DNA of 64,000 nucleotides from Bacillus sp. USDA818B3_A (GTDB lineage Bacteria; Bacillota; Bacilli; Bacillales; Cytobacillaceae). Location: the NCBI RefSeq assembly GCF_009928415.1, contig NZ_JAABNN010000003.1, forward strand, positions 216,145-280,144, given 5' to 3'. Below are positions 1-8,166 of this stretch, one piece after another (position 1 is the first letter of the stretch; the number at the start of each line of letters is the position of its first letter). The notes under the pieces were generated by a model. That model was not told the origin of the DNA, ran no database searches, and worked only from the letters and a program-made list of their open reading frames with translations. The translations under genes were made by a program, and so were the position numbers.

Positions 1-336
1 TCCTGGTCCGCCTGGTCCAAATCCTGGTCCGCCTGGTCCAAATCCCGGTCCGCCTGGTCCAGCAAAGCCTGGTGCATTTGGCACTGCATTTGAAACAGGG
101 CTTACGGCTGGCATAGCTGGCGCACAAGGGTTACAGCAGTTGATGTGCTGATTGCAAACTTCCTCTTCACATGAAGCAGTTTGCGGACAGAAATGTTTAT
201 GTTGAAACATGTGGTGGTTCACTGTAGTGGTATGAACCGGATGAATATGCGGCACCACCGTTGTTGAAAACGTATGGTTCACAATTTGTTGTGTCGGATG
301 AATGACTGGCGGTAAAAAATTAGTTCCTAGAAACAT
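1..336 (-). CDS. cotD: Inner spore coat protein CotD (partial, C-terminus off the left edge)
   Basis: Reading the minus strand from ATG at 336 gives 112 codons that stay open to the window edge. The start region (MFLGTNFLPPVIHPTQQ) and the following His-rich stretch (VVPHIHPVHTTTVNHH, then a Cys-containing part with CNQHINCCNPC) match the family of CotD, a coat protein deposited late in the mother cell. A good ribosome site (GGAGGG, 345-352) lies 8 nt before the ATG. After about residue 88 the protein becomes a 7-residue repeat of GPGGPGF, encoded by 21-bp units at 1-63, which continues past the edge, so full length is unknown. The position next to mrfB is the same as in B. subtilis, which supports the call. 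Confidence 0.85.
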   Translation of the reverse strand, partial: MFLGTNFLPPVIHPTQQIVNHTFSTTVVPHIHPVHTTTVNHHMFQHKHFCPQTASCEEEVCNQHINCCNPCAPAMPAVSPVSNAVPNAPGFAGPGGPGFGPGGPGFGPGGPG

Positions 337-372
337 ATGAAAATCTCCCTCCAAATATTCTGTTTACATTAA

Positions 373-402
373 CAGCCTATGTAAAAGGAGCTACTCTTGT
401 AC
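373..402 (-). promoter_or_regulatory. Possible sigma-K promoter of cotD
   Basis: On the minus strand an AC dinucleotide (399-400) is followed after 17 nt by CATAGGCTG (381 to 373). This fits the sigma-K pattern mACm, 16-17 nt, CATAnnnTA except for the last base. Transcription would begin about 30 nt before the CotD start. Assignment rests on consensus only. Confidence 0.3.
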
Positions 403-446
403 TAATGAAAATACCTATTTTTCGTTATGAATTATTAGTTACCTCT

Positions 447-542
447 TTATAACATTGTATAAAAGCTGTCTTTTAAACTTGTAAACACAACGGCAGTCAA
501 ACAGACGACAATAAAAAATAAGAAAAGAATTGCTTTGTACAT
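447..542 (-). CDS. 31-residue single-span membrane peptide
   Basis: An ATG at 542 opens a 31-codon frame ending TAA at 447. It is preceded by GGAG at 551-554 with ideal 8-nt spacing. The peptide begins MYKAILFLFFIVVCLTAVVF, one hydrophobic helix of about 17 residues, and ends with a short polar tail containing LKDSFY. I do not recognise a named family. It lies alone between cotD and mrfB on the same strand. The ribosome site, hydrophobic pattern and absence of competing frames argue that it is real. A chance frame remains possible because it is so short. Confidence 0.5.
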   Translation of the reverse strand: MYKAILFLFFIVVCLTAVVFTSLKDSFYTML

Positions 543-727
543 ACTACCAGCTCCATATGTTTTATAGTCGTTTTTTTCTCAACTCAATTTTCAATTTTAC
601 CTTTTTCAACTACGATAAACAATATGGAATTACCGATTTTTTTAATAAAAATGTTAATGTTTTGTGACATAAAATTTAAAAAAGTCAAAATAATGAAATG
701 TTTAGCCATAACGTGCGAACGATACGT

Positions 728-1984
728 TTATCCATGGTATTTTGCATATTTTTGTTCCAAGCGCCTAAGTCGAGTCTGCAGCTGTTCAAATATGGGTTTG
801 TTCGAGTTTATTGAATCACTAGAAACATAGTTAACAGCTTCTTGGCAATACCAGATTGCCTTTGAAAGGTCTATGAGCCTATGTTCAAATATTTTTGCCA
901 GTTCTACACAGGCTTCTACCCTCATTTGTAAATCCTCGGATTCAACTACCTCCAAAAACAACTCTTTCGCATTGCCCCAATTACGTTCTTTTTTTTGCTG
1001 ATAGGCTAAAATAAGTTTTGCTTTAGTTGAGGTTATATCCTTTTCTTTAGTTAGTGTAGTTAATACCTTTTTTGCTTGTTCCGCATCACCTAAACTGGCA
1101 AACCAACGTCCTACTTCATATGATTCTTGGCGGGTTTGTTTGTAATCTGTTCCCGTGATCTGAAATGTCAGATGAGTATACAATGTAACTAGTGATAATA
1201 TATCGATTTCATTATGTTTAAGAATCCCAAGCATTCCATCAGGCTGTTTACTTTCTATAAAGTCAAAATAAATAATTGGTGCCAGATATCCAGGTATATC
1301 ATCAAACCTTTCAACACCTAATACCTCTTTTTCAACAATGGATAACTTCATTCTGTCTAATTTATGCTTCCAAAGCCTTCTGGCTGCATGAAAAAGGTCA
1401 AAATGTCCGAACGCCGGAAGTTTAGGGACATGTTCTCTGACAAGAGTATGCCGTGTTTTTACTTGCGGCCAATCAAATGACTTGCCATTATAGGTGACAA
1501 GAGTCCGATAGTTCACTTTTTCCAAAAAGCTATGGTATAAAGGAATCTCGGCACCAGGGTTCGGCAATATATGCTGTCTTAAAATCAGCTCATCCCCTAG
1601 TATACTTGCATATCCTAGGATAAAAATGGTATTTCCTACTCCCCCGCCGAGGCCCGTAGTTTCTGTGTCAAAAAAGAATAATTCCTCTACTCTGTGGCCT
1701 CTAGCTGATAATGGATGACTAATAGAATTTTGATTCCAACTATCCACAGCCGTCTTCAGCTCTTCGAAACGATAGTGTCCGTGCTGATAGGACAAAGGAA
1801 ACTTCACTTCCCTGATTAAACAGTAGTTATCGTCTAAAAAATACGGTTTAACACTTTCTTGCTCCCATTTATCTCGAAAAGGAATCTCCATTTCTGGTAA
1901 TTCTATTTTCTTCGGACTATTTTCGGTAGAATGACTAACAGAAAGATGCGGCTTTAAACGGTTCAGTTTATTTTTTAATGACAT
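728..1984 (-). CDS. mrfB: MrfB (YprB), DEDD-family exonuclease with TPR-like tail
   Basis: The 418-residue protein carries an RNase H-like 3'-5' exonuclease domain: FFDTETTG with the acidic pair at D106 and E108, a middle YNGKSFDWPQ block near 165, and HNEIDILSL near 258. Roughly residues 290-400 are helical and repeat-like, as in YprB. In B. subtilis the YprA/YprB pair (MrfA/MrfB) forms a repair pathway for mitomycin C damage, MrfB being the nuclease. The start at 1984 lies 2 nt after the mrfA stop, with a CAGGGAT ribosome site inside the end of mrfA, so the two are translated from one transcript. A different nuclease role cannot be excluded from sequence. Confidence 0.88.
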   Translation of the reverse strand: MSLKNKLNRLKPHLSVSHSTENSPKKIELPEMEIPFRDKWEQESVKPYFLDDNYCLIREVKFPLSYQHGHYRFEELKTAVDSWNQNSISHPLSARGHRVEELFFFDTETTGLGGGVGNTIFILGYASILGDELILRQHILPNPGAEIPLYHSFLEKVNYRTLVTYNGKSFDWPQVKTRHTLVREHVPKLPAFGHFDLFHAARRLWKHKLDRMKLSIVEKEVLGVERFDDIPGYLAPIIYFDFIESKQPDGMLGILKHNEIDILSLVTLYTHLTFQITGTDYKQTRQESYEVGRWFASLGDAEQAKKVLTTLTKEKDITSTKAKLILAYQQKKERNWGNAKELFLEVVESEDLQMRVEACVELAKIFEHRLIDLSKAIWYCQEAVNYVSSDSINSNKPIFEQLQTRLRRLEQKYAKYHG

Positions 1985-1986
1985 GA

Positions 1987-4278
1987 TTAAACATCCCTGC
2001 CTATAAGAGGAGTCTCAAGAAACATCTCAAGGATTGTTACCGTATCTTTCTTTGCCGTTTCACCCACGGTATCTGCTCCAATACAAGATGGGCATCCTGC
2101 TTGGCATTGGCAATGATTGATCATTCTTAATGTCTCATGGAAAACATCAGACATTCCCGTATGAATTTTTTCACTTAATCCAACCCCGCCCGGATAACGA
2201 TCATAAAAGAAAATAGTCGGTTTTTCATTGTGATCTGCCTTCACTTGAGGAATAACATGAATATCCTGTGGATCGGCCATGACAAATAAAGGGGCAATAG
2301 ACCCTAGTGCATGTGCCGCCCCCACGAGGCCCTGTTCAAGGCGCTCCTGCCCCATATCAGCCAGCGGTTTATTAATTGAAATCCATGCGGCATTGGTATG
2401 CAGCTCTTCTTCAGGAAGATGGATGGGACCAGAACCGATATTTTCATGTGTTTCGAATTTAATCTTTTTAAAAATGGTCGCCATCGCCCTTACACTCACA
2501 TCACCATAACCGATTTCAGCTTCTGCGCGGGTTTGAAGTTTGTCCATTTCTAACACCTTTAGTTGAACGGCTAAATTGGCATCGGTAAAATAATCGACAT
2601 CAACCTCACGAACAAATGCTTTTTTCTCATCCCAATCTAATTTTTCGACCTGATATTGTATTCCTTGATGCAAATAAATGGCTTCATCATGAAGAAGCGT
2701 CATAGCGGAAAAACGATCCATTTCTCCGATGACCTTAACATTTGCTACATCTGATTGATCGACGATAATCACGTTTTCCTGTGAAGCAGACCGTAAGCTA
2801 ATATTATGGGCCGGGAAAGAATCATTCATCCAATAAAATTTATCACCGTTTCGATACAGTACCCGTTCATCTGCCAAGTATTCTAATAACTCTTCTGTTT
2901 CTACATTTCCAAACCTATCACCATTCTTAAACGGCAGCTCGTAAGCGGCACATTTCATATGATCAATTAGAATAATAAGATTGTCCGGATTAATTCTCGC
3001 TGTTTCAGGGCTTTTATTAAAGAAGTAATCAGGGTTTTGAATAATATACTGATCGAGCGGGCTTGAGCTTGCCACCATGATTACAAGGGCCTCTCCATGT
3101 CTTCTTCCTGCTCTGCCCGCTTGCTGCCAAGCACTTGAAATTGTTCCTGGGTAGCCTGTCATAATACAAACTTGAAGCTGCCCAATATCTACCCCCAATT
3201 CAAGCGCATTTGTACTGACAACCCCGTAAATTTCACCTGAACGCAAGCCTTTTTCAATTTTTCTCCGTTCTGTTGGCAGGTATCCTCCGCGGTACCCCAT
3301 AATTGATTTTGCCCCTAATTGGTGCTTTACTAATTCCTGAAGGTATGTCAGGATAATTTCCACCCTGACTCTGCTTCTAGCAAAAACAATGGTTTGGATT
3401 TTGTTTTTTAATAGTTCCCCTGCTAGCTTACGAACTTCAAGTGTCGCACTTCTGCGAATATTTAAAGGCTTATTGACAATCGGTGGATTATAAAATAGAA
3501 AATGTTTAGTTCCGCTTGGTGCCCCATTATTATTAATTAACGTCATTTTTTCTTCAGTCAGCTTCTCCGCAAGCTCAAGAGGATTGGCAATGGTGGCAGA
3601 GGTACAAATAAACACTGGATTGCTGCCATAATAGCGGCAGATTCTCTTCAATCTTCTGACGACATTAGCCACATGACTGCCAAAAACTCCACGATAGGTA
3701 TGGAGTTCATCTATGACTACAAATTTAAGATTTTCAAATAAAGATACCCATTTTGTATGATGCGGCAGGATGGCTGAATGGAGCATATCTGGGTTAGTAA
3801 TTACTACATGCCCTGCTTTTCTTACCTTCTGACGTATATTTGCAGGTGTATCTCCATCATAGGTATAGCTGTTGATATCCGCACCAGATGCCTCAATTAT
3901 TTCATTAATTTCACTTTTTTGGTCTTGTGCAAGAGCCTTTGTGGGGAAAATATAAAGGGCTCTGGTACTTGAATTTGCCAAAATCGACTGTAACACAGGC
4001 AAATTGTAGCAAAGTGTTTTTCCTGAGGCAGTCGGGGTAACAGCTACAATACTATGGCCGTTGATAATTTTTTCATAGGCTGATTTTTGATGAGTATAGA
4101 GTGAGTTAATTCCTTTTTTCTGAAGGGATTCCTTTAGAACGGAATGCAGGTCCTCCGGCAGCGGAACAGTTTCGGCTGATTTACTTTCAATCGTTTGCCA
4201 TGTAACAATATTTTCTTTAAACTCATTATTTATTTTTAAATCTGATAGTATTTCTTGCAGGCTTTTTTTCACCTTCAT
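1987..4278 (-). CDS. mrfA: MrfA (YprA), superfamily 2 DNA helicase
   Basis: This 763-residue helicase has Walker A TPTASGKTLCYN at about 81, a DExH box VVIDELH near 187, and motif VI QQAGRAGRRHG near 390. The C-terminal DUF1998-type region ends in a zinc-type cluster with Cys723, Cys725, Cys729 and Cys732. That arrangement is typical of YprA, renamed MrfA, the helicase partner of MrfB in mitomycin C adduct repair. ATG 4278 has GAGGTGAG in front of it. It is first in the mrfAB operon and divergent from the Crp-family gene. A near-consensus LexA box sits 28-41 nt upstream of the start, suggesting induction by DNA damage. Confidence 0.9.
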   Translation of the reverse strand: MKVKKSLQEILSDLKINNEFKENIVTWQTIESKSAETVPLPEDLHSVLKESLQKKGINSLYTHQKSAYEKIINGHSIVAVTPTASGKTLCYNLPVLQSILANSSTRALYIFPTKALAQDQKSEINEIIEASGADINSYTYDGDTPANIRQKVRKAGHVVITNPDMLHSAILPHHTKWVSLFENLKFVVIDELHTYRGVFGSHVANVVRRLKRICRYYGSNPVFICTSATIANPLELAEKLTEEKMTLINNNGAPSGTKHFLFYNPPIVNKPLNIRRSATLEVRKLAGELLKNKIQTIVFARSRVRVEIILTYLQELVKHQLGAKSIMGYRGGYLPTERRKIEKGLRSGEIYGVVSTNALELGVDIGQLQVCIMTGYPGTISSAWQQAGRAGRRHGEALVIMVASSSPLDQYIIQNPDYFFNKSPETARINPDNLIILIDHMKCAAYELPFKNGDRFGNVETEELLEYLADERVLYRNGDKFYWMNDSFPAHNISLRSASQENVIIVDQSDVANVKVIGEMDRFSAMTLLHDEAIYLHQGIQYQVEKLDWDEKKAFVREVDVDYFTDANLAVQLKVLEMDKLQTRAEAEIGYGDVSVRAMATIFKKIKFETHENIGSGPIHLPEEELHTNAAWISINKPLADMGQERLEQGLVGAAHALGSIAPLFVMADPQDIHVIPQVKADHNEKPTIFFYDRYPGGVGLSEKIHTGMSDVFHETLRMINHCQCQAGCPSCIGADTVGETAKKDTVTILEMFLETPLIGRDV

Positions 4279-4305
4279 GTTCTCACCTCAATATCTTTAT
4301 TTTAT

Positions 4306-4319
4306 CGAATAGACGTTCG
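4306..4319. promoter_or_regulatory. LexA (DinR) box candidate before mrfA
   Basis: The 14-mer CGAATAGACGTTCG matches the B. subtilis LexA pattern CGAAC-N4-GTTCG at 9 of 10 fixed positions. On the minus strand it lies just upstream of GATAAAAT, a plausible -10 for mrfA, so bound repressor would cover the promoter. Confidence 0.5.
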
Positions 4320-4444
4320 TAATTAAAGAAAAAAATAAAAATATTATATTAACAAGATTAAAACCTTTTTCCATCAGATAGTATAAACGATTGTAGCATT
4401 TTTTGTTAAAATAGAATCAGGAACAAGAATTGAAAGGTGATTAA

Positions 4445-5143
4445 ATGAAAATTGAAGATATTAAGCAGGTACTAAGTGAATTTACCCTATTCCGCTCATT
4501 AAACAATTCTGAACTGACAAAAATAGCTGATATTTCTATTACAAGAGAATGGAAAAAACAGAGTCATGTCTTCCTTCAAGGCGATCCACTCGAAAATGTC
4601 TACTTTATCTTTGATGGAAAGATAAAGATATACAAGAGTGACATTAGCGGCAAGGAGCAAATCGTTGCAATTGCCAAAAAGGGAGAAATGTTCCCCCATG
4701 TAGGGTTCTTTAGAAAAGGGGAATATCCAGCTTACGCAGAGGTGATCGAGCCTTCTACTCTTATAACGGTACCAATAATAAAATTTGAAAAAGTTTTAAT
4801 AGAAAACCCTGAACTTTGCATTAAAGTTTTTAAGGTGCTTGGAGAAAAAATTGTTGACTTACAAAATCGTTTAGAGGAGCAAATCTTAAATAATACATAT
4901 GAACAAATAGTAAAGCTCCTCATTCGTCTCGCTCAGAAACATGGACTTCCACAAGCAGATGGTACCATCCTTTTAAAATCAGAGTTCACCAACAAGGATT
5001 TGGCTAATATGATTGGAACCACAAGGGAAACCATAAGCCGGACATTAACAAAAATGAAAAAAGACGAATTAATTGAAGTCGATGATGAAGGAAACTTGAT
5101 TGTAGACATAGAGGTTCTCATGCAGGAAATAAATTTAATATGA
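4445..5143 (+). CDS. Crp/Fnr-family transcriptional regulator
   Basis: The 232-residue protein has an N-terminal cyclic-nucleotide-binding-like beta barrel (about 10-125), a long dimer helix, and a C-terminal winged helix with the recognition motif TNKDLANMIGTTRETISRTL at about 182-201. It has a single cysteine (in NPELCIKV), so it cannot hold an Fnr-type iron-sulfur cluster, and its ligand is not evident. Start ATG 4445 has AAAGGTGA before it. It converges on hcp, with a terminator and a repeat between them. In other bacteria Crp/Fnr proteins (HcpR) control hcp, and an Fnr-like palindrome lies before hcp here, so control of hcp is a reasonable inference, not shown. Confidence 0.8.
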   Translation: MKIEDIKQVLSEFTLFRSLNNSELTKIADISITREWKKQSHVFLQGDPLENVYFIFDGKIKIYKSDISGKEQIVAIAKKGEMFPHVGFFRKGEYPAYAEVIEPSTLITVPIIKFEKVLIENPELCIKVFKVLGEKIVDLQNRLEEQILNNTYEQIVKLLIRLAQKHGLPQADGTILLKSEFTNKDLANMIGTTRETISRTLTKMKKDELIEVDDEGNLIVDIEVLMQEINLI

Positions 5144-5154
5144 GTATGATAAAA

Positions 5155-5191
5155 AAACACCGCAGCTATATTTCTATTTGCTGCGGTGTTT
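5155..5191 (+). terminator. Terminator of the Crp-family gene
   Basis: A 12-bp perfect stem AAACACCGCAGC / GCTGCGGTGTTT with a 13-nt loop begins 12 nt after the stop. It is followed by CTTTATTTTT on the plus strand and preceded by an A-run, so it could act in both directions. Confidence 0.85.
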
Positions 5192-5201
5192 CTTTATTTT
5201 T

Positions 5202-5387
5202 AGGCTGTTAATCATGAATGTTGATTTCAGCTCCAGGCGGCTTCGCTTTCCGCGGGCGTGCCGGGGAGTCTCCTCGGCGCAGAAGCGCCTGCGGGGTCTC
5301 ACCTGCCCCGTACTCCCGCAGGAGTCTTCGCCGCCTTCCGCTCCAATCAACATGCTTAAAATCAACACTCTATCTTTAACACACTAA
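5202..5387. repeat. Dispersed MITE-like repeat, family A, copy 1
   Basis: This GC-rich block shares most of its sequence with 45124-45310. The core (5220-5351) has complementary ends: GTTGATT...CAGGCGGC at the left and GCCGCC...AATCAAC at the right. An outer inverted repeat follows the pattern GGCT-TGTTAA..CAT..GTTGATT. The right end reaches within 2 nt of the hcp stop, so the hcp transcript must enter this structure. Short frames inside it on both strands are by-products of its GC content. It encodes nothing recognisable. No target-site duplication was established. Confidence 0.75.
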
Positions 5388-5389
5388 TT

Positions 5390-6679
5390 TTAAAGTTGAA
5401 GCATCTCTTCCATATCTTCTTTCGCTGTACCGATTAACTTAAGATTAAATGTATCTTGTAAAACCTGCAGGACTCCTTCTGATATAAATTCAGGCGGTTT
5501 TGGCCCAATTCTTATGTCCTTAATACCTAAACTGAATAGTCCTAATAAAATAGCCACTGCTTTCTGTTCAAACCAAGACAAGACAATACTTACTGGCAGC
5601 TCATTGACTTCACATCCGAACGCATCCGCTAGTGCTAAGGCAATCTTTACCGTTGAACCGGAATTATTACATTGACCTAGATCAATATATCTTGGAATGT
5701 CTGTTCCAGGAACTACACCGTAATCCACATCATTAAATCGGAATTTACCGCAGGATGTAGTCAGTATCACTGTTTCCGGTGGAAGTGAGGTAGCTAGTTC
5801 ACGATAGTATTCTCCGCCTTTACCCGGTGCATCACACCCTGCAATAACAAAGAATCGTTTAATCTTACCTGCTTTTACTGCATCGATTACCTCTGGTGCT
5901 AACCCTAGGACGGTTTCATGGTGGAATCCAGTCAGCAATGTTTCATCAGATTCAATTGCTGCTTCCGGAAGCTCTAATGCCCTGTTAATTAACGGTGTAA
6001 AATCATCGTTTACAATTTTTTCAACATTTTCAAGACCTGCGATTTCATAGGAGAACATGCGGTCAGCATAGCTTCCTTTAATTGGCATTACACAGTTAGT
6101 AGTGGCAAGAATAGCTCCTGGGAATTTCTCAAATAGGCGGCGTTGGTCATACCATGCCTTTCCGATATTTCCTTTTAAATGCGTGTATTTCTTAAGGGCA
6201 GGATAGCCATGGGCAGGGAGCATTTCAGAATGAGTATAAATGTTGATCCCTTTTCCTTCCGTTTGTTTCAATAATTCCTCTAAGGCAAATAAATTATGTC
6301 CTGTAACCACAATACACTTGCCTTCAATTTTATTTTGACTGACCCGAATTGGTTCAGGAATACCCAAACGTTTCGTATGTGCCTCATCGAGCATTTCCAT
6401 GACCCGAACAGCTGAACGCCCCACCTTCATTGCCATATCAATATGTTCTTGTACATTAAAATTAGAGTTTGTTAACGTCATATAAAGTGCTTCATGTGTT
6501 GTGGCATCAACAAATGGGTCGGTATATCCCAGCTGATTGGCATGTGTTCTGTAAGCCGCAATTCCTTTTAATCCAAAAATGATGGTATCTTGCAAACTGG
6601 CGATGGTTTCATCTTTTCCACAAACACCAATAACCTTACAGCCGCCAGAAGGTGTTTGTTCACATTGATAACAGAACAT
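5390..6679 (-). CDS. hcp: Hydroxylamine reductase (hybrid-cluster protein)
   Basis: The 429-residue protein starts MFCYQCEQTPSGGCKVIGVC, giving the Cys3-x2-Cys6-x7-Cys14-x5-Cys20 iron-sulfur motif of hybrid-cluster proteins. Later blocks expected around the hybrid cluster are present: GHNLFALEELL, TTSCGKFRFND, GQCNNSGS and WFEQKAV. The length fits the short (~430-residue) class lacking part of the helical domain of the E. coli enzyme. Hcp acts on NO or hydroxylamine in nitrosative stress and anaerobic growth. It is a single-gene unit. An Fnr-like palindrome lies about 42 nt before the predicted transcription start, and there is no ordinary terminator other than the adjoining repeat. B. subtilis lacks this gene here, suggesting local insertion. 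Confidence 0.93.
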   Translation of the reverse strand: MFCYQCEQTPSGGCKVIGVCGKDETIASLQDTIIFGLKGIAAYRTHANQLGYTDPFVDATTHEALYMTLTNSNFNVQEHIDMAMKVGRSAVRVMEMLDEAHTKRLGIPEPIRVSQNKIEGKCIVVTGHNLFALEELLKQTEGKGINIYTHSEMLPAHGYPALKKYTHLKGNIGKAWYDQRRLFEKFPGAILATTNCVMPIKGSYADRMFSYEIAGLENVEKIVNDDFTPLINRALELPEAAIESDETLLTGFHHETVLGLAPEVIDAVKAGKIKRFFVIAGCDAPGKGGEYYRELATSLPPETVILTTSCGKFRFNDVDYGVVPGTDIPRYIDLGQCNNSGSTVKIALALADAFGCEVNELPVSIVLSWFEQKAVAILLGLFSLGIKDIRIGPKPPEFISEGVLQVLQDTFNLKLIGTAKEDMEEMLQL

Positions 6680-6715
6680 GTATTTTTCACCGCTCTTTCA
6701 TAATATTTCCTCTTT

Positions 6716-6757
6716 AGCGTACAAATTTTTTCACTTTATCAGCGTGATTCAAATCAC
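6716..6757 (-). promoter_or_regulatory. hcp promoter with Fnr/Crp-type operator
   Basis: The palindrome GTGAT-TCAA-ATCAC (6744-6757) has the 5-4-5 geometry of Fnr/Crp family sites. Its centre (6750.5) lies 32 nt from the centre of the -10-like hexamer TACGCT (minus strand of 6716-6721). This places it at about -41.5, the class-II activation position. No good -35 is present, as expected for an activated promoter. Confidence 0.5.
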
Positions 6758-6871
6758 ACCTAATAAATATGTAACAAAATGTTCAATTCTTTGTGACAAA
6801 CGTATGACGCACCCACCCATTTTTTGTGCATATGATAGGAAGTGAATTAATGGAAAGAGAGGGGAATGAAC

Positions 6872-7354
6872 ATGTCATCCATGTTTCCAAGTGATAAAGA
6901 CAACCATAAATCCCAGCTGCCAGAACCATTCCGGGACCTCATAAAATCAATGAATAATTTCTTTACTGATAAACCTGTGAAGGGTTTTTTACAAAGTATT
7001 GATGATTTTTTCAGTCAACCTTTTCCTTTAGGGACAGGTTTTCATGTTGATACAGTGGAAACCGCCAAAGAATATATTATTTCTGCTGAGCTTCCAGGAA
7101 TAAAGAAAGAGCAAATCCAATTAAATATAAACGGAAACTATTTAACCATATCTATTGAAAATAAAGAGTTAGAAACGGAGGAAAACGAACTTACTCACGT
7201 TTACCGTCGAAAATACATTAAGCAGCAAGCTTCGAGAACATTATCATTCCCACATGCTGTCAATGAGAAATTAGTTAAAGCATCCTATCGTGACGGCTTA
7301 CTTCAAATCCGTATTCCTCGTGAAAGTGGTAAAATAATTGACATTGAAGAATAA
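6872..7354 (+). CDS. Hsp20 / alpha-crystallin family small heat-shock protein
   Basis: The 160-residue protein has a variable N-terminus and an alpha-crystallin domain from about residue 55 (FHVDTVETAKEYIISAELPGI) through ISIENKEL and RTLSFPHAVNEKLVKASYRDGLLQIRIP, ending with the usual IPR-type segment. Such proteins are ATP-independent holdases; some Bacillus members (CotM, CotP) are coat-associated. ATG 6872 is preferred to ATG 6866, because AGGGG lies 7 nt before it and overlaps the other. It is divergent from hcp and stands alone, closed by the terminator at 7382. Which paralogue it is cannot be decided here. Confidence 0.88.
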   Translation: MSSMFPSDKDNHKSQLPEPFRDLIKSMNNFFTDKPVKGFLQSIDDFFSQPFPLGTGFHVDTVETAKEYIISAELPGIKKEQIQLNINGNYLTISIENKELETEENELTHVYRRKYIKQQASRTLSFPHAVNEKLVKASYRDGLLQIRIPRESGKIIDIEE

Positions 7355-7381
7355 TTGAAATTCAAAAATTTTTATATTCGA

Positions 7382-7408
7382 AAAAGACGGCACATATGGC
7401 CGTCTTTT
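7382..7408 (+). terminator. Terminator between hsp20 and yppG
   Basis: The 10-bp stem AAAAGACGGC / GCCGTCTTTT with a 7-nt loop is flanked by A and T runs. It can serve the hsp20 gene (plus) and yppG (minus). Confidence 0.85.
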
Positions 7409-7424
7409 CTATTTTTCCATTCAT

Positions 7425-7979
7425 TTAACTTTTAAATATCCCCCCAAAGCCTTTGACAAGGGATGACACTTGATTTACAGCGTTCATCATCTGCCCTGCT
7501 GTATTAACCATTTTATTAATGTCTACAGACCCATCTTGTGACTTGAAGGAATTCATTAGTGATTTCACGCCGCCTGGCTGCTTTGGCATGAAACTGTTCT
7601 TAGGATAAGGATTCATTACTGGGTATCCATTTATCGGCATATATGGCTGTTGAATCATGTCATCCTTAGGCTGCAATGGGTTTTGAAAAAGAAACTGGTT
7701 ATCCTTTTGAGAAATGTGAGTTGGATAATTCATATTTTGTGGTACATATCCCTGGTTAAAGGTCTGGCCAAATGTCTGCAATGCTTGCGGGGAATAAGGG
7801 TTGTTCTGGTAATATGGCATCATATAGTAATTCTGTGGTGTGGTTTGATATTGGATAGGCTGATTTCGGTTGGTGGCATTCTGTGGGTTCCATTGTAAGT
7901 GAGTCATCGGAACTTGGTGCATCATTTGCCCCGAGTATCCATGATGACCGTAATTATTTGGTCTAGTTTTACCAAACAT
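7425..7979 (-). CDS. yppG: YppG-like protein, probable spore coat component
   Basis: The 184-residue protein is rich in Gln, Asn, Tyr, Met and Pro (for example QYQTTPQNYYMMPYYQNN). It ends in a better conserved segment (KSLMNSFKSQDGSVDINKMV, then NAVNQVSSLVKGFGGIFK) characteristic of the YppG family. YppG proteins are annotated as coat-associated; no enzyme motif is visible. ATG 7979 is chosen because GAGGAG lies 9 nt upstream; the frame is open for 8 further codons. Placement beside yppF and yppE follows B. subtilis order. Confidence 0.75.
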   Translation of the reverse strand: MFGKTRPNNYGHHGYSGQMMHQVPMTHLQWNPQNATNRNQPIQYQTTPQNYYMMPYYQNNPYSPQALQTFGQTFNQGYVPQNMNYPTHISQKDNQFLFQNPLQPKDDMIQQPYMPINGYPVMNPYPKNSFMPKQPGGVKSLMNSFKSQDGSVDINKMVNTAGQMMNAVNQVSSLVKGFGGIFKS

Positions 7980-8166
7980 GGGCAAACATCTCCTCTTTAT
8001 CATTCTCTATTACACATTATGAAGCAAGGAGACATTAGGTGATTATCAGTTAATGTTTGTCAATGTCAAAATCACAGGAATTTTGTCTAAAGTTTAAATA
8101 TTTTAAAAACTAGGAATCCTATTATTTCATGTTACGATTAAAAAAAGGGTGAAGGGGGAGCTATAT

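Noticed and set aside
5174-5387. Open frames on both strands of about 64-69 codons, and a similar one at 45098-45292
   Set aside because: They lie wholly inside the family A repeat, have no ribosome site and are a by-product of its GC-rich sequence.
6790-6800. TTTGTGACAAA palindrome as a second regulator site
   Set aside because: An 11-bp palindrome can arise by chance in AT-rich DNA and it has no clear promoter spacing; kept only as a remark.
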